Assembly: GCA_963969395.1 (NCBI GenBank)
Contig: OZ017801.1
Span: 4,652,501 to 4,716,500, forward strand
Direction: 5' to 3'
DNA length: 64,000 nucleotides
DNA from: Pseudoscleropodium purum
Lineage: Eukaryota; Streptophyta; Bryopsida; Hypnales; Brachytheciaceae
The position numbers and the translations under genes were made by a program. This document shows positions 45,601-59,200 of this stretch, piece after piece (the stretch's first letter is position 1; each line of letters opens with the position of its first letter). A model generated the notes under the pieces. It saw only the letters and a program-made list of their open reading frames with translations. It did no database searches and was not told the DNA's origin.

Positions 45601-48463
45601 ATTACTCATTTGAAGTTGATTGACATGTGTAACTTATAAAGATTTTTTTTCATTGTTGTTGTGGATGCATTATTTTCAAAACTCCTACATTTGAACAAAA
45701 TTATTTTTCCATCATCAAAATTTCATCCATTCAATGACCTCTCATCCAATATTGAGAACAATATGATAGTATTAATTACAACTTTGGCCATAGGGCAAAA
45801 TTGTATAAAAATCCCAAGTTGGAACTAGTCAATTACATTTGAGTTAATTGTAAAGTGTTTGAAATGAGGGATTAAGAGCTAGAGTTTAAGAAAAACATAG
45901 GACAAAAGTCTTCTGAAATCCTCAAATTGGATGTGACAAAGTTTGGTGTTGTGTTTCTTATGCATTATTTTTAGTTAAGCCTTTGTTTAATACCTTTATA
46001 CAAAATAAGAACTTTGCAATTGGTTCTATTGTGTTAGAAATTGAAAATCCCAAGCTTTGTATTCAACCAAACTTTGTTCAAAGTTAATTCATACATTCAA
46101 AGTAATATTCCTCTTTTAATACAAAATAAAATAATTAAAAGTGCTACAAAAAGTTGGAACAATATTGCTATTTTTGGAACAAATGTACACATCATTGAAT
46201 GAATATATAAATCTTCATCTATATTTGTATATTTACACTACATCCATGGATGTAAATTGTTTCATAACTTCTTGTATTGCCCAAAATAAATGAAACAAAT
46301 AGATAAGTTGTAAGAAGCTCTTGCAATAGTTAGCAACTTGTTATTCAAATTAAGTCAGGTCATATTCATTATTCAAACTTCCTCACATGCAACTTCTATC
46401 AATGCAAGGCTTTGTTTTATTTTGTCCAAAGCCAATTAAAAATTTTAATGATGCATAAGACTATTGAATGACCATTTGTAGAACAATATTTTTAATTCAA
46501 AGATAGCCCAAGTACAAGGTAGACTAACTTCCTATATTTTTGGACCTTCATTGACAAGGTATGTGCATCTATAATCATCATTGCCCAAATGCAACCCCTA
46601 CATTTGGATCAATCAACAATAACAAAACCTAGATTAAATGATGTAAGATTTACACAATCAAAATGTAAGGACCTAGGAAAGAATCTAGCTAGTGTTGATC
46701 CTTTGTACATCTACCAACAATATTTTGAAATTTTATAAGTTTTTCATATGGTTTCCAAATAACGCATCCTATTAAATTATGTTGGAATCTTCTTTCACTT
46801 GCCAAATTCCAATAAAAATATTTTATATTTTATAATAATAGCTATGTCCAATTGCTAATAATATCTATTATGGTTGTTTTTACCTCAACGTGGATTACCC
46901 CTCAAATTGCCACTTTTGTTTATTGTACTTAGTTACAATATTTTCATATTTTCTTATTGGCAAGTGAAAGAAGGTTCTAATGCACTAAAGAATATGACAT
47001 TTGGATATGGTATGCAAAATTTTTGATGAATCAAAGTTATTCTTGGTAGATGTTCACAAAAAGATAAACATGTCGAGCTCAACCAAGTATTATGCAACTA
47101 GTGTCCTATACAACTATCATGTAATTTTAATCCTCTCTATTAGCACCAAATCTAATGTAATTGTTTTATATCATTGTTTTAATTGCAAAGCAATCATTCT
47201 ACACTTGTAGGAAAAGATTGCAACTAAAAAATGAGTGTAGTTGTTTCTTAGTTGTTTTCTAGTTGTTTCCTCATTGCTTTCAAAGTTTATTCCCATTTGT
47301 CTTATATCAATTGTCCCATACCAATTGTAAAGAGTACCATTAGATTGAATATATAAGATTTGTAAGTTGTTATAGTCTTATACAATAAATTTTTTGATTG
47401 AATTTTAAGATTTCTACGATTTGTAGAAAACAAATAATGAAAATTCAAGAAATTTTAAAATACATAAAATTAAAATTTTGAAATTTAAAAAGAAGGTACA
47501 TTTGAAATTTTGGAATCTAAAGAAAGGTAGATTTGATATTCAAAAATATAGAAAAAAGATAATTCTAAAATCTAGGTAGAAGGTAGATATGAAAAATTTG
47601 AAATCTACAAATCCTTTTGATTAATATTTTAAAATTAACAAATTGAAAAGTTGCAAATGTGATGAAGTTCTTCTCATGCTATCAGATGACAAAAAAAAAC
47701 ATAACTAAATTGCAACTAATGCAACTTGTCTACTACAACTACGGATTCTAAATTGTCACCTAGTTGTAAACGTCCTATGCAAGTATAAAATGAGTTGCAC
47801 ATAGTAGTTGTAAAACCCTTCATTTTCTTTTAGTGGTTCTAAAATCATTTTTTCAACATACATACATATTAATTTAAGTACAGATGGTGATGATGGCAAT
47901 TTTAAGTAGGGTGCGAATTTAGATGTATCTACCTCAGTGACTAGTGATTTAAGTAAACATGTACTAAAGTAAGCTACCCATTCTCAATCTTCCCTCCATA
48001 TTCACTATATAGGTTGCTCTATTTTCAATTAGTTATAGTTTACATTACGATTCACATAGAGCAAGACTAGCAGGAGCTACAAAAATGTAGAAGAAGTGTA
48101 CATTGAAAGTATAGAATGATCACATTATGTACATTGAAGTCATAGTTATTACTTATATTGATATTGTAATCAGCCTTTGGTTAAAAACAAAATGATTTTT
48201 ATAATAAGAATACATTTAACAAAATCTTTATGAAAAAAATTCATGATAATTTTGTTTTTGAAGAATAAAATGTAAAAAAATTTCAAATATTTTTTAAATC
48301 TATTTTTCTACATGGGAAAAAATTTTCTCTCACCAAACCTATATTGTAGATATGCTCAATTCCTTAAGTAGTTGGAAATAGGTTATAAGTTTCCATATGT
48401 TCTATGGGTGGGTTCCTAAACAAAAGCTTTGGAAAGCTAGATATCTCCTAGGGCACATGAAAA

Positions 48464-48717
48464 CTACACTGAATAATGAAATTGGGTTGCCTTAACAATT
48501 AGGTTGCCTTAATGAGAGAAGTCGCATCATGACTCATTGCTTGGCCACATGGAAATACATGCAATTTTCTAAATCTGAACCATGAAACAATGCACCAACT
48601 CATGCAATACACATAATCTCTAATTACTACATTCTTCTATAGTAGTTACACATATTTATATAGTGTAGAATGTTGAGTAATTAGTCTAAGGCAACCTAAT
48701 TTCACTATTCACTGTAG
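48464..48717. mobile_element. MITE-like element with long direct flanks
   Basis: A 254-bp element with 31-bp terminal inverted repeats (48464-48494 and 48687-48717; 28 of 31 match) opening CTACACTGAATA and CTACAGTGAATA. It is abutted on each side by a 22-bp direct repeat containing TCTCCTAGGGCAC (48441-48462 and 48718-48739, 20 of 22). The left inverted repeat ends in a duplicated GGTTGCCTTAA block, and there is a second internal inverted repeat around CTAATTACT. No coding capacity. Confidence 0.65.
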
Positions 48718-49455
48718 ATGTCTCCTAGGGCACCTGAAATGTAGGGTTTGTCTAGATTTCAAATAGTAAGTACACCCCACGACTTGCAGGAGAACTGTCG
48801 GCAATAGTGTAGTTCCAACTTCCAAGCCTCTGAGACTTTCGACTTTTTTGTCAGTCCAAGCCCCAACAAACGAGAGACTTGCCTAAAGCTTTATCATTGC
48901 TTCTAGTCTTCCCCACAATCTTCATCGTGATTCTCAAGCCCTAATAAATTATGCTCCTCCTACTGTCCCGTGATTCCAGCATTGCGTCGTCCTCCTCTCT
49001 CAACTGATTTTTCACACTTTTGTCGCAATAATGTTTTCTAGGTCAAGCCCAGCTGCCAAGACTGATCGAAAGTAGCACACATGGCTACTACGCTCTTCCT
49101 CATACGCGCAGTGCCCTCATTGGGTTACTTCCACCGATGGGTGTATGGGAATGTAGCGAATGTGTCATTAGAAACAATTGCCTTGCGCTAGGGTTTGGTT
49201 GTTGCTTTGGAGATTGACTGAAGGGGTAGTTAGTAGCTAGGTACTTGGAGCTGGATTGATCGATCCTTTCCCATGAGAAGAGATGGTTTCTTTTGGACAT
49301 CTGAGGGAAATGTGTTGTCACTGGAATTGGTAGAATGCTTTGGGATGCATTCTCGGCGAGGTTTGATCTGAAGCTCGCCACCATGGTGTGATTGTAGTTC
49401 TTACGTTTTCGAAGAGAATTTTTTGTTTGTTTATTTTGTTTCTCTAGGAAACAGG

Positions 49456-52400
49456 ATGAGAGTACGCTCTCCTAGAATCAGTGATGGCTACGAGGAGTCC
49501 AGTTCCTCTTCGTCGACAACCCGAAGCCATGAGCTCGTGGCCTTCGCTCACGACTCCGATGCCGCCGTTTTCTTGCCTAGAAATGCGACCCTGTCGCATC
49601 ACGAGGTGGATCCGAAGGAGGACGTCGTGGCGGAGAAGACGGAGGTAGAGAATGTGGAGGTGTGGAAAGCAAAGGCATGGCGGTTCCTTGTCCAACCCTT
49701 CACATGGATATCCATGTTGTGCAGGTCAGTTTCCATGTCCGTGATCTCTTGATCACGTTTGAGCCGGTCGTATAAGTTGTGTGCGTAAAGCATTTTCTTT
49801 GAAGTCTTTTGAGCAATGGAAATGCTGGTTCTGCTTGAAAGGGCGAGCGAGACCAATGTCTAAGTTGAATGATACTTTTGGCGTTATTTTAAGGATTTTA
49901 CCGTGTGTACGAGTGTGATCTTTGGGAGATGCATAGGGTTCTGGAGAGATTTTGGGGGTACTAGAGTCAAATCTATCGGGATCAAATTGAAATCAAATAA
50001 GTTGCTATCGCTATGATCCATCTAACATTTGCACACCCTTGTGTTCAGTTATTCATATGAGTTGTACGTTGGACATTTGCCTTGAAATTTATGTAGCTAT
50101 GGGCCAGCTAGTTCTGCTTTTAAGAGCGACCATTGTCTAAGGTAGAGACTACTATTTGCGTCTTACTTTAAGCAGTGAACCCAAAATGTCGGGTTGTGCC
50201 CTCGTTGGGAAATTGGTACTGAGCTCACTGGAGAGATCACTTTGGATACAAGATTCAAACTCTCAAATTTTTGAAACGCTGTGTGTTGTTATTTCTTGTG
50301 CAATCATTCAAGTTAGAGGTCTTTGAAGATTAGTGGCCATAGACATTTAGTTAAGTCATGCTTATATCCAACTTGCTAATTGAAGACCAACCAAGTGGGT
50401 TGGAAGAGATGAGTTGCTGTTGGTAACAGGGGTCAGTCCGTTGGAGATGAGATGGGATGGGATTTCATCCCTAATGGTTTCAGTATCCTCTACATCGCAG
50501 ATGCACAAATTTGTGGCTCGTTTTCACTCGTTAGAATGTTGGCCATGCTTTTGACAGGGAGCTGGATGGTACGTTTGTATTTGGAGTGCTGGTGGTTTAT
50601 GGTGTAAGCCAGGGCACCGGGTATGCATTGAGTCGGGTGGTGGTGGATTACTACTGGAGAGACATCCAAGGGAAGGAGCCATCCACTGTGCAATTTTACC
50701 GAGGAATCACGTGGATTCCTTGGGATGTGAAGCCCCTTTACGGTCTCCTCACCGATCTACTCCCTTTTTTCGGGTACCACCGCCGGCCTTACTTCATTCT
50801 TGCAGGTCTTTACACATAACCTCAAAATCACGGTAATCCACTTTCTGCTGTCTTGAGGGCAGTTTGCATTGCTGACAGGAAAGTTTTTTCCCAGCAATCT
50901 TTAACTGGATTGCCATTTGTGGACGTGTAGGTCTGATAACGATTACTGTATACCTAGTCTTGGCGCTTGGCGGGAAGTTACTTGCCGCTACAGCATTGGC
51001 AATGTTTGTGGGGGCGTCGGCGTCTGGAGCCATGGCAGATGTCACCATTGATGCATTAGTTGCAATGAAAAGCCGGAAAAAGCCGGAGCTCGCCTCGCAC
51101 ATACAAACCTTGTGCGGGACGTGCTCATCAATGGGAAGCTTATCTGGATTCCTGCTGAGTGGGGTTGCGGTGCATTTATTCGGTTCACAGGTAGGAAATT
51201 TCAATGATCGCTTGTTTAGTTAGCAATTGATAGCGGATCTGGATTCGCTCCAGGTTGTCTCTTTGCTAATACACTCTTAGATTCACTTTAGATTGCACAA
51301 GTCGAAGCAGCAAGCTTGAGATAACAAGCTTAACACCGTGTGCAAATAGGGGTGAGGTAAAAACCCAGAATAATTTATTACACTTCTGACACGTTATGAC
51401 GCATTTGAGGTATCAAGTGTCCAACCCACCCCAAAGCATAATTTGGAATTTTTATGCTCTATTTGGTTGCAGTATGCTCTGGGTCTAATGCTTGTGCCCG
51501 GGGTGCTTCTCCTCGTCTTGGGCTTCACCATTGCTGAGCCTCGTCTGCCTCGTCATCTTTGGCGCTCTGGCCAGGTAACTCTTTGTGCGCCTTCCAAAAA
51601 CTGACACTTGTGGGTTAGTGTTCAGATTATCTCATTTCAATTTCCCTCTTAAGATCTAGACTGTCTAGCAAGCTGCTTGTTCGTTTTTTATTTCCTATCT
51701 ACTGGTTAGTTACTTTAACAACGCTCTCGCTGAACACACAAAACTTTATGCCCTACGATATTGGGTTATAAACGTCACGAACTATCACCTGCTACTCAAT
51801 GCATGTTTGTGATAGTAGCTTTGATTGTACTGTGTCTCTTAACCAAGCGATGGTGGGGCTTGGAAGTGCTTGAACTTGTGCTGAACCTGCTTGTATATTT
51901 ATGCTAAACCTGCTTGCGTCAAGACGATTTTCAGGTGGGAAAGCAGATGAAAGAAGCGTGTTCCACAATGTGGGCTACTCTCAAGATAGATGTAGTGTGG
52001 CAACCCACAATATACATGTATCTGACGTGGGCACTGTCGCCAGACATCTCAGAAGGCAAGTTCTATTGGTTCAATGATTTTGACGTTGGCCCTGGTTTCT
52101 CTGAGGTATAGCCTCATCATCTTTTGCCTTATCATCGCCTTTCCTTTTATAATTTCCACATTTGCATACATTTATGCTATCATCCTGGTCGAGCGTATAC
52201 TTGGTTTTTAATTTTGCATTCTTTTCATGCATAGGAACTGTGCCTAAAAACTTATTCTCGTTATTCAAGCTTTACTTACCAAGTCACCATCTGTGCAATT
52301 GTGCAGGAGTTTGTGGGGGTGATATATGCAATGGGAGCTGTGGGGACTCTGCTTGGTGTGACAGTCTACCACAGATTACTTCGGCACTGGTCATTTCGGA

Positions 52401-53451
52401 AGCTTCTTCTTTGGGCACAGCTCTTGTTGGCTCTATCAGGGATGCTAGACTTCATTCTTGTGACTCGTTTTAATCGGAAGCTGCTTATTCCTGACACCGT
52501 GTTAGCAGTTGTTGATGAGGGAATTTCATCGGTAATTTCGTCTACTCGGTCCCTTCTTCATTATCTCATTCATCCCATTTTCCTAAACTAAGGTAGAGGA
52601 TTCTATGTGCGTCACTTCAAGCATTTTAACATATGTAGGAATGACTTTGGGGAGATGTTTAAAGCTGTGGAGAGATCGTTTGGGTACTAGAGCTAAATCT
52701 TTTGAGATCAAATTTTTATCTCCATTTATGAATTTCTTATGCAATTTCACATTGGGGGGTTGTAGACAACCCTATTTCCATTCAAAGGTCAGCCTCGATA
52801 GTTATTTAGCCAAGTCATGCTTCCACCACTTGCAAACAAGTCCCGAGTGTATGAAGAGATGAGTTGTTATTGATAATAGGGGTCAGTGAATGAGACATGA
52901 TCAGTGTAAAACGGTTTTAGTATCCTCCACCTTAGTTCTAATTACTGACTCTGTTCATGTTCTTTAATATAATGGGAGGTGTACTAAAGGACTCCGTGGT
53001 TTCTGATACTGTTTTGTAGGCAATTGCGCGGATAAAATGGATGCCTCTTTTGGTACTGGCGGCAAGGTTATGCCCATCAGGCATCGAGGGAACTTTCTTT
53101 GCCCTGCTCATGTCTGTCGACAACCTGGGCACGTTGTCATCTTCATGGGTGGGCAGTGTAATTCTCAGATTGACAGGAATCCGGCGCAGTAATTTCCAGT
53201 ATCTGTGGCTCACAGTCTTGATACGAAACGGCATGCGCCTACTGCCTCTGCCATTCCTCTTCCTGGTGCCCAACACGGACCCGGACCTGCCTCTTCTGCC
53301 TCCGGAGCTTCTGGGCTCTGATCAGGATCCAAGAACTCATGACGTCTTGGGTAGTGAGTCGGAAGACGAAGCGGAGCGAGACAGTGAAACTGTCAAGCTT
53401 GCCGTGTTGGAACCTTCAGATGAAGCTGTAATTCATGTTCAACATCTGTAG
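49456..53451 (+). CDS. Folate-biopterin transporter family protein (BT1, MFS)
   Basis: Seven exons: 49456-49724, 50558-50805, 50931-51190, 51473-51574, 51935-52105, 52307-52531 and 53020-53451, giving 568 residues with every junction in frame and GT-AG introns. The BT1 family are 12-helix major-facilitator proteins that move folates or pteridines in plants, trypanosomes and cyanobacteria; the substrate here is not shown. A hydrophilic Ser/Glu-rich N-terminus of about 80 residues precedes the family block YYWRDIQGKEPSTVQFYRGI, then WIPWDVKPLYGLLTDLLPFF and FGYHRRPYF. Further helices follow, with FNDFDVGPGFSEEFVGVIYA, CPSGIEGTFFALLMSVDN and an acidic C-terminal tail. It looks closest to the Arabidopsis FBT4-type members. 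The ATG at 49456 follows a T-rich TCTCTAG acceptor-like site (ending 49447), so a leader intron is likely. Introns 1 and 6 carry copies of one repeat. Confidence 0.92.
49765..50500 (+). repeat. Intron repeat family, copies in BT1 intron 1
   Basis: Intron 1 (49725-50557) holds two diverged tandem partial units (about 49765-49990 and 50047-50290; the cores GGTTCTGCTT and AGTTCTGCTT align, as do GGAGAGATTTTG and GGAGAGATCACTTTG). These are followed by a 3' block that includes GCTAATTGAAGACCAACCAA and ends GTATCCTCTAC. The same 3' block occurs in intron 6 of this gene and in LEA intron 1. Confidence 0.7.
52600..52935 (+). repeat. Intron repeat family, copy in BT1 intron 6
   Basis: This copy contains GGGGAGATG...GTGGAGAGATC, TATGAATTTCTTATGCAATT, GAAGAGATGAG and a terminal AGTATCCTCCACC. 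It aligns with BT1 intron 1 and LEA intron 1 in the same orientation. Confidence 0.72.
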
Positions 53452-54947
53452 TGCCTCTTCTGGAATGTTTATTGATTGTACAAGAGTAAGTAAGAATTAT
53501 AGTGGATCGAAACCTGATTGAGGTTAGAATTTATTATTCTAACGTTTCACCTTATTCAATTTCACCGATTCTCGAGTGTTCATACGCGAAAATTTCTTGT
53601 AGTGGTGCGTCTTTACTCCCCATCTGCACTCAGACATGGAATGGTTCACAACCAGTTACCGATCTTGAGAAGTGAAATACCGTCCTCGACATAACATTCA
53701 TGAGCTTCGGGGCTGGGACTCTTTTACTTGCCATGCATTGCAGCTCCTTTCCCTGCTGAAACTCTTGAATTCAAATTGCTGGGTCATTGTACTGCACAGT
53801 ACAGTACATGGATCCCGACCTTCCCACTCAAGAATGTTAAGAAAGCAAACAATAATTCAGTCACCATATTGAACCCAATGGTCAGGATCGACTTTCCTTC
53901 GTGAATAATTTAGAAATGTTGGTATTCTCTCTATATTAATAGTGGTTGTTTTGGTTGAGTGAAAGTATCCAAGTTAATTTGAGGTTATAGGCTCTGAATT
54001 TGAATTTGAATTTTCCACAAATAGTCCATAGGAAAACCAAAATCAAAATGCATTATGTCAATTTTCTCCAATGCAATGTGACTTTCTTGAGGACAAAGCA
54101 TATTAAAAGAAATTGTAGAAGGACAATTTTGTGGTATATCATGATATTTTATTTAGGTCAACATGACAATACCCAAAGCATTGTTATGGTTTCCAAACTC
54201 CGTTGTTTGTGTCCAGTGGTGACTTCATGATGTTGTCATTCATAGGACTCCTAGGCCAATTGAAAAAATAACCACCCACTAACTATGGTTCATCTCACCA
54301 TCCACAACCAACTCTCTAAAGCCAAAGACAACAATGGTTCACAACTCAATTACCAAAACTTGAAGAACTTGAATGCAAATTTATAAGATCCTACCAAACA
54401 TAGGCAAGATTGATTCCTTCTACTAATCAAATTTATGTAGCAATCACTTCTTTCAATGGAAAAAGTGATAAAGAATTGAACTCTATGTCCATCAACACTT
54501 CCATTTGGAATCTCAACTACTAGAAATCCAACTCAAAAATATATCCAAGCAATCCCTTCACCTAATTCAGTTGCTCATAATGTACACCAATTCATAAATT
54601 GAATGCATTCTAGGTTGAAATCAAGAAACGAAAATTACAATTGCACGACCTAAACAAATTAATAAAATGTCGTTCACATCAAATTCCTCACTGCCACAAA
54701 TCTTCAATTTCATCCTCCGTCATTGCACTGTACTTGCAGAAAATTCAGAGCACGTTTGAGATCGAAGTCTGACTTCGCTTTTTCGTTACTTTTGCAACTT
54801 CTCTTTCCAGTTCGAGCATTATTTTATAATCAGCACGACAGTTCGGGTTGCATTCATGGAGTCGATCGATGAGTTGGCTAGTAGAAGATTTCCGATGTAA
54901 ACCTAAAGGTAGATGTGACTGCAACACAATAGCACAATAGCAAGGCG

Positions 54948-55418
54948 TTTGCAATGGTTTTGCAATGGAACAATGTGTAACGGAACTTAGTTTGGATCTC
55001 CAAAAAGAAATAATGCATTGCAAAACCGTTGCTACGTTGTGATTAATTCAATATAAAAGTATTGGACATGGAATCTATGCTATTATATTTCTAAAGTGCT
55101 GCAAATTCTAAACCATTGCAAACATAGTGCAATACTTTATATTAGTGGCAAAGTACTTAGGAACTCAAACGTCAGCAATACATACATACATATTGAAAAT
55201 GATAGTTGTGATTTCAGTGAAAGCACGGAGCTTAAGTACAATTTCTTGATCTAAGAATGAATGATAAGTCTGTCTATAATGAATGATAAATCTATTTACA
55301 GTCAATGATACAATAACGTCAATACAGTTGCATCGAGGTGAACTCATCTTTGTCAACAATTAGACCACTGCAAAGTCATTGAAACTTAAATTTGTGGGCA
55401 TTGCAAAACCATTGCAAA
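54948..55418. repeat. Inverted-repeat element built on CATTGCAAAACCATTGC
   Basis: TTTGCAATGGTTTTGCAATG (54948-54967) is perfectly inverted at 55399-55418. Additional copies of the motif lie inside (CATTGCAAAACCGTTGC near 55016, ACCATTGCAAACA near 55092). It is likely a non-autonomous foldback element; no ORF of note. Confidence 0.6.
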
Positions 55419-56183
55419 AAGTATTGCAAACTCTACATTCTCTTACATATGTTTTAGGATCACTCCCACTTTGAACCAAATCTCATAAGAGACCGCTTGA
55501 TCCTAAAACATAACACATAATTTCTATCATCACTTTACAGGTAGCTTGCTCAAACACATTGATTCTAGGGTGGTGCTAGAGACACAAAATCCACACTTTG
55601 GTGCACAACTACATCAAAAACATGTGCTTGGCCAGATGTATCACAAATTGATCGAGTGAAGCACCATGGACAAACACTAGGAAGACATAGTGGAAAGGGA
55701 AAAAAAGGTGTGACAATTGCTTTTATTTCCTTACTCATATATTGACATTCAAATTCAATTTACAATTGCTCAAGGTAGAAGAACATCCAAACGAGAGTCC
55801 TTGTCCCCATTCTTGTACCAAAGACTATCACAATATTTGTCCCTAACTTTCCATTAATGTGTCCTATAGATGCTTAACTCTTATTTGTTGATGCATTTGA
55901 AGGACACATACTTAATTGTCATTTGTTGACTATTGAATTTTGCAGATTTTGGTTTAGGATCCACCTATGTGATAGTTTCACTAGTTTAGGAAGCTAGCAC
56001 TTTGAAAAACCGTAGAAATTACATACCACTTACAAAAAATCTATTTTTTTTTAAAATATTCATGATTTTCACTTGCTAATACTACAAAAACATTCTTTTT
56101 AGGAAAAGGAGCCTCCAACTATGCTAAATTACTTATATTGACAATTTTGGGTGTTTTCACTATACCTCTTGGTTTTATTACTT

Positions 56184-56280
56184 TAAGGTATGTGCCTTAA
56201 AAGCAACACTCTCCTAATTGTGATAGCGATAAATAGGTGTTACAATTAGGAGAGTGTCACTTGTAGGTGCACATACCTTA
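56184..56280. repeat. 97-nt imperfect hairpin
   Basis: Arms 56184-56221 and 56242-56280 pair over a 12-bp basal stem (TAAGGTATGTGC) and a perfect 16-bp upper stem (ACACTCTCCTAATTGT), with a bulged section between and a 20-nt loop. It could be a miniature foldback element or a small-RNA precursor. Confidence 0.6.
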
Positions 56281-59200
56281 GTGTCAGTACCTTATCTTTG
56301 TCATTTAGTCCCTTCAATATAGATCCATTCGCTTGAGTTGTGGTTTGTTCAAATCCACAACTGGCACCATTGAAGCTTTGGAACTACTACGGTGAAGTTC
56401 ATGCTTAGCCTCTCTAGAGCTTGGATATTTCACTATTACACCTTGTAATCCACATATATGTGTATTTAAACTTTTTATTTGAGGGGTTATTTAGCTATTA
56501 TTTTACAATAAATATGCCCCTTATTTTTTCTACTTCTATTTTCCTACACCCTATGGTAGTTAAAACTAAAATTTGAGGCTTTTGAACATATTCCTATTGT
56601 AATTCAAAAATTTATATGTAGTTTTAAGATTGATTAGTAAAATATATATATTTTAACTATTGTTGAGCACAACCTACACAAGTAGTACATTTATAGACAT
56701 CACATATCAAACAATTTATACAAATAAACCATACATATATAATAGGAGAAAAAATCATGAAAATTAAAATTCCAATAAGTTTGTGGTATTATATTGGTGA
56801 AGCCTCACTTATGCAATGCGTCTTAGAAAATCGCCTACTACAAATCTGAGCTAGACCAAACCAACAAATAAACAACCCAAAATGAAATGTTTTTTTTATT
56901 AATTAGTCTATTTGCAAAAAGAATATGGAAGCTCCTCATGCAAGTTCTTTTCCTCTCTTTTAGACTATTACTTGTGTAGATTTAAAAATTTTGTACTATG
57001 GATTATATATATATATAGTATAGTAGTTTTAATATAGTATGCTTAAAAAAAATGATGTATTAGTAACTTGAATATTTTTTAAATTATTAGTTCCAATACT
57101 TATTATATATCCTATAGTAGGTCTCATATTGTTTTTTAAGTAACTACTAGTGAAATACTTGCGATCAAATGCTTGTGCAAATGATTTTAGATGCAATCAA
57201 GGTGGGTTGTTGTAAACCCAACCTTGAACTAATTTTGTCAAAATCTAATAGTGAATGCATTCAATATAGAATATAATTTAAGATTCTCCAAAATCATCTT
57301 ATTGTTGAAGTGTTCTAAAATAAAAAATTGTAAGCACTCTTGGATTGGAATTCTACAATGACAACCTTTTCTAAATTTTGACAAAATTTGATTATGGTGG
57401 TTGAGTTTACAACTTAGCTTTAAACCCTAAAAGACTTGGGGTGTTTTTCAAAAGAAATTGTTACATTAGATGTTTGGGGGGGGCATTGGAGGGTTGTTTT
57501 AGGCTTATTTCTTGTGCTATGAACAAGCTACTATTGGCCAAAATAAAGAATAATAAATAAGTATTTTTTTCATTTATAATAATTTTTTCTAAAAGAATTC
57601 TAGAAAAGTATTTCAATTTTATTTATTTTTATTATTATCTAATGTGGCAATTGCTACACCACTTCAAATTGCTACTATGGACGAATTCTTACAATCTAGA
57701 AATCCATAGGAACTTGTGATCTTGTTGAGCAGGTGGATTTCATCTAATGAAATCTATCAATTTTAGTGCATTGGTCAAAACTAAATCTAAATTTCTTTTT
57801 GAACTTCAATTGTGAAAAAATATATTAGATTATTATTAATATTTGTAGAAAATATTTCAACCAATTTGACCACATGGATTGAAAGATTATAATGCTTGAA
57901 GTGAGAAAGAAACTTCTTTTCATTCTTGCAAATGGAGTCAATAGACTTTTGAGCCTTCTCGGGATAAGATTTTTGCTCTATACAAATTTGAGCCTCTACA
58001 CCATTAAATACTACTAACATCTTCTTAGATATACTCATGTAAAGTTTTGGTAGCAAATAAGGGGTGTACTTTATTTTAAATAACCTTGCAATACAAGGTG
58101 GTCAAGTAAACTAGCAATATGTTACATGTGTTGATGATCTCTTGTGTAGTGAGGAAACTTTTTGCTTAAAATCCAAATGGTAAAAAATTAGAGATAAAAC
58201 ATTTAAAATGTGTGAAATTTTAATCTTTTATTTATGAAATTTTTAACTCACATACAAGTGAAAGCAATCAAAGCATCATAAAATTGGACAAAGATGATTT
58301 TGACTCTAAAAAACTCGATAATTAATGTCAAATTCCCACTCAATATGGGATTTGCTTTGGTTGTGGGGATGTAGGAGGGCAATGCAAAAGATGCCCTTAT
58401 CTTGGATAGTAAGGTAAACGTACCAATTGTCAACTACACCCAATATCCAATATGTAGGATGTATTTTTTTCTACCAAGGTTGCAATAGATTCCCAACTGA
58501 AACTCAAAATGTACTTTTTTGGTCCTTTTCAAGATTGGGACTAATAAGGTTATGATACTTGTTGTCAAGTAGTGAGTAATAAAGTAGTTCTTGAATGATC
58601 TAAATTGGAAGAATCTTGAGACATTTGCCATTGATCATGAGTACTTTTTGATTCTCAAAATTTACTACTAAAATTTCAAATTCAGGACTAAAATTCTGAA
58701 GAATTTGTAATCTCCATATTTCCTATCCTCTTATATGGGAAAAAAATTCCACCACCTCATATTGCTCACGATTTGCTACAAAACTACTTAAAGGATCGAC
58801 TATTGGTGCATTTACCTTAGGCCTTAAGCCCTAAAAGACTAGGGGTGTTTAGGCATAGCTCTTGTTTTCTTGATTGGATCTTGTAACAAGCATAATTGCT
58901 CATTTGTGTGGAATAATTTTGATGATCACCACTATTGAAATGAAAGAAGACATATGTAGCTTTTCTATGAAAAAAAGATCAACAAAATTGCACATTTAAA
59001 AAGAAATACCACCATTGAGAAGATTGATGAAAGATGTTTGGTTAGGGAGTACTTTATGCACACCCTAAAATAGGAATGTTGAAATTGGAATGCTCAAAAG
59101 TGCTCCAAAAATTATATATTTTTTTCTATAGGTATATATCATCATGATATTGATGTGTAATTTTTTCAAATAATTTTGAACTAAAGAGAAAAAAGATATG

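Larger units (their letters stand above)
39276..48440. other. Large AT-rich gene-poor spacer
   Basis: No gene is identified over about 9 kb apart from one unexplained 91-codon frame at 40243. The part from about 41750 to 43300 is less AT-rich, has CACGTG and TCGATCGA motifs and a duplicated ACACTACGGAGA (about 42126-42149), and might hold an untranslated or unrecognised transcript. A perfect 8-bp stem (AGTGGTCG/CGACCACT, loop of 7) lies at 44314-44336. The rest is AT-rich with decayed repeats. Confidence 0.5.

Noticed and set aside
57427..58852. CCCTAAAAGACTNGGGGTGTTT repeats as telomeric or TTAA-element ends
   Set aside because: Two copies share the motif in the same orientation, but no opposite ends could be identified, so no element boundaries can be assigned.
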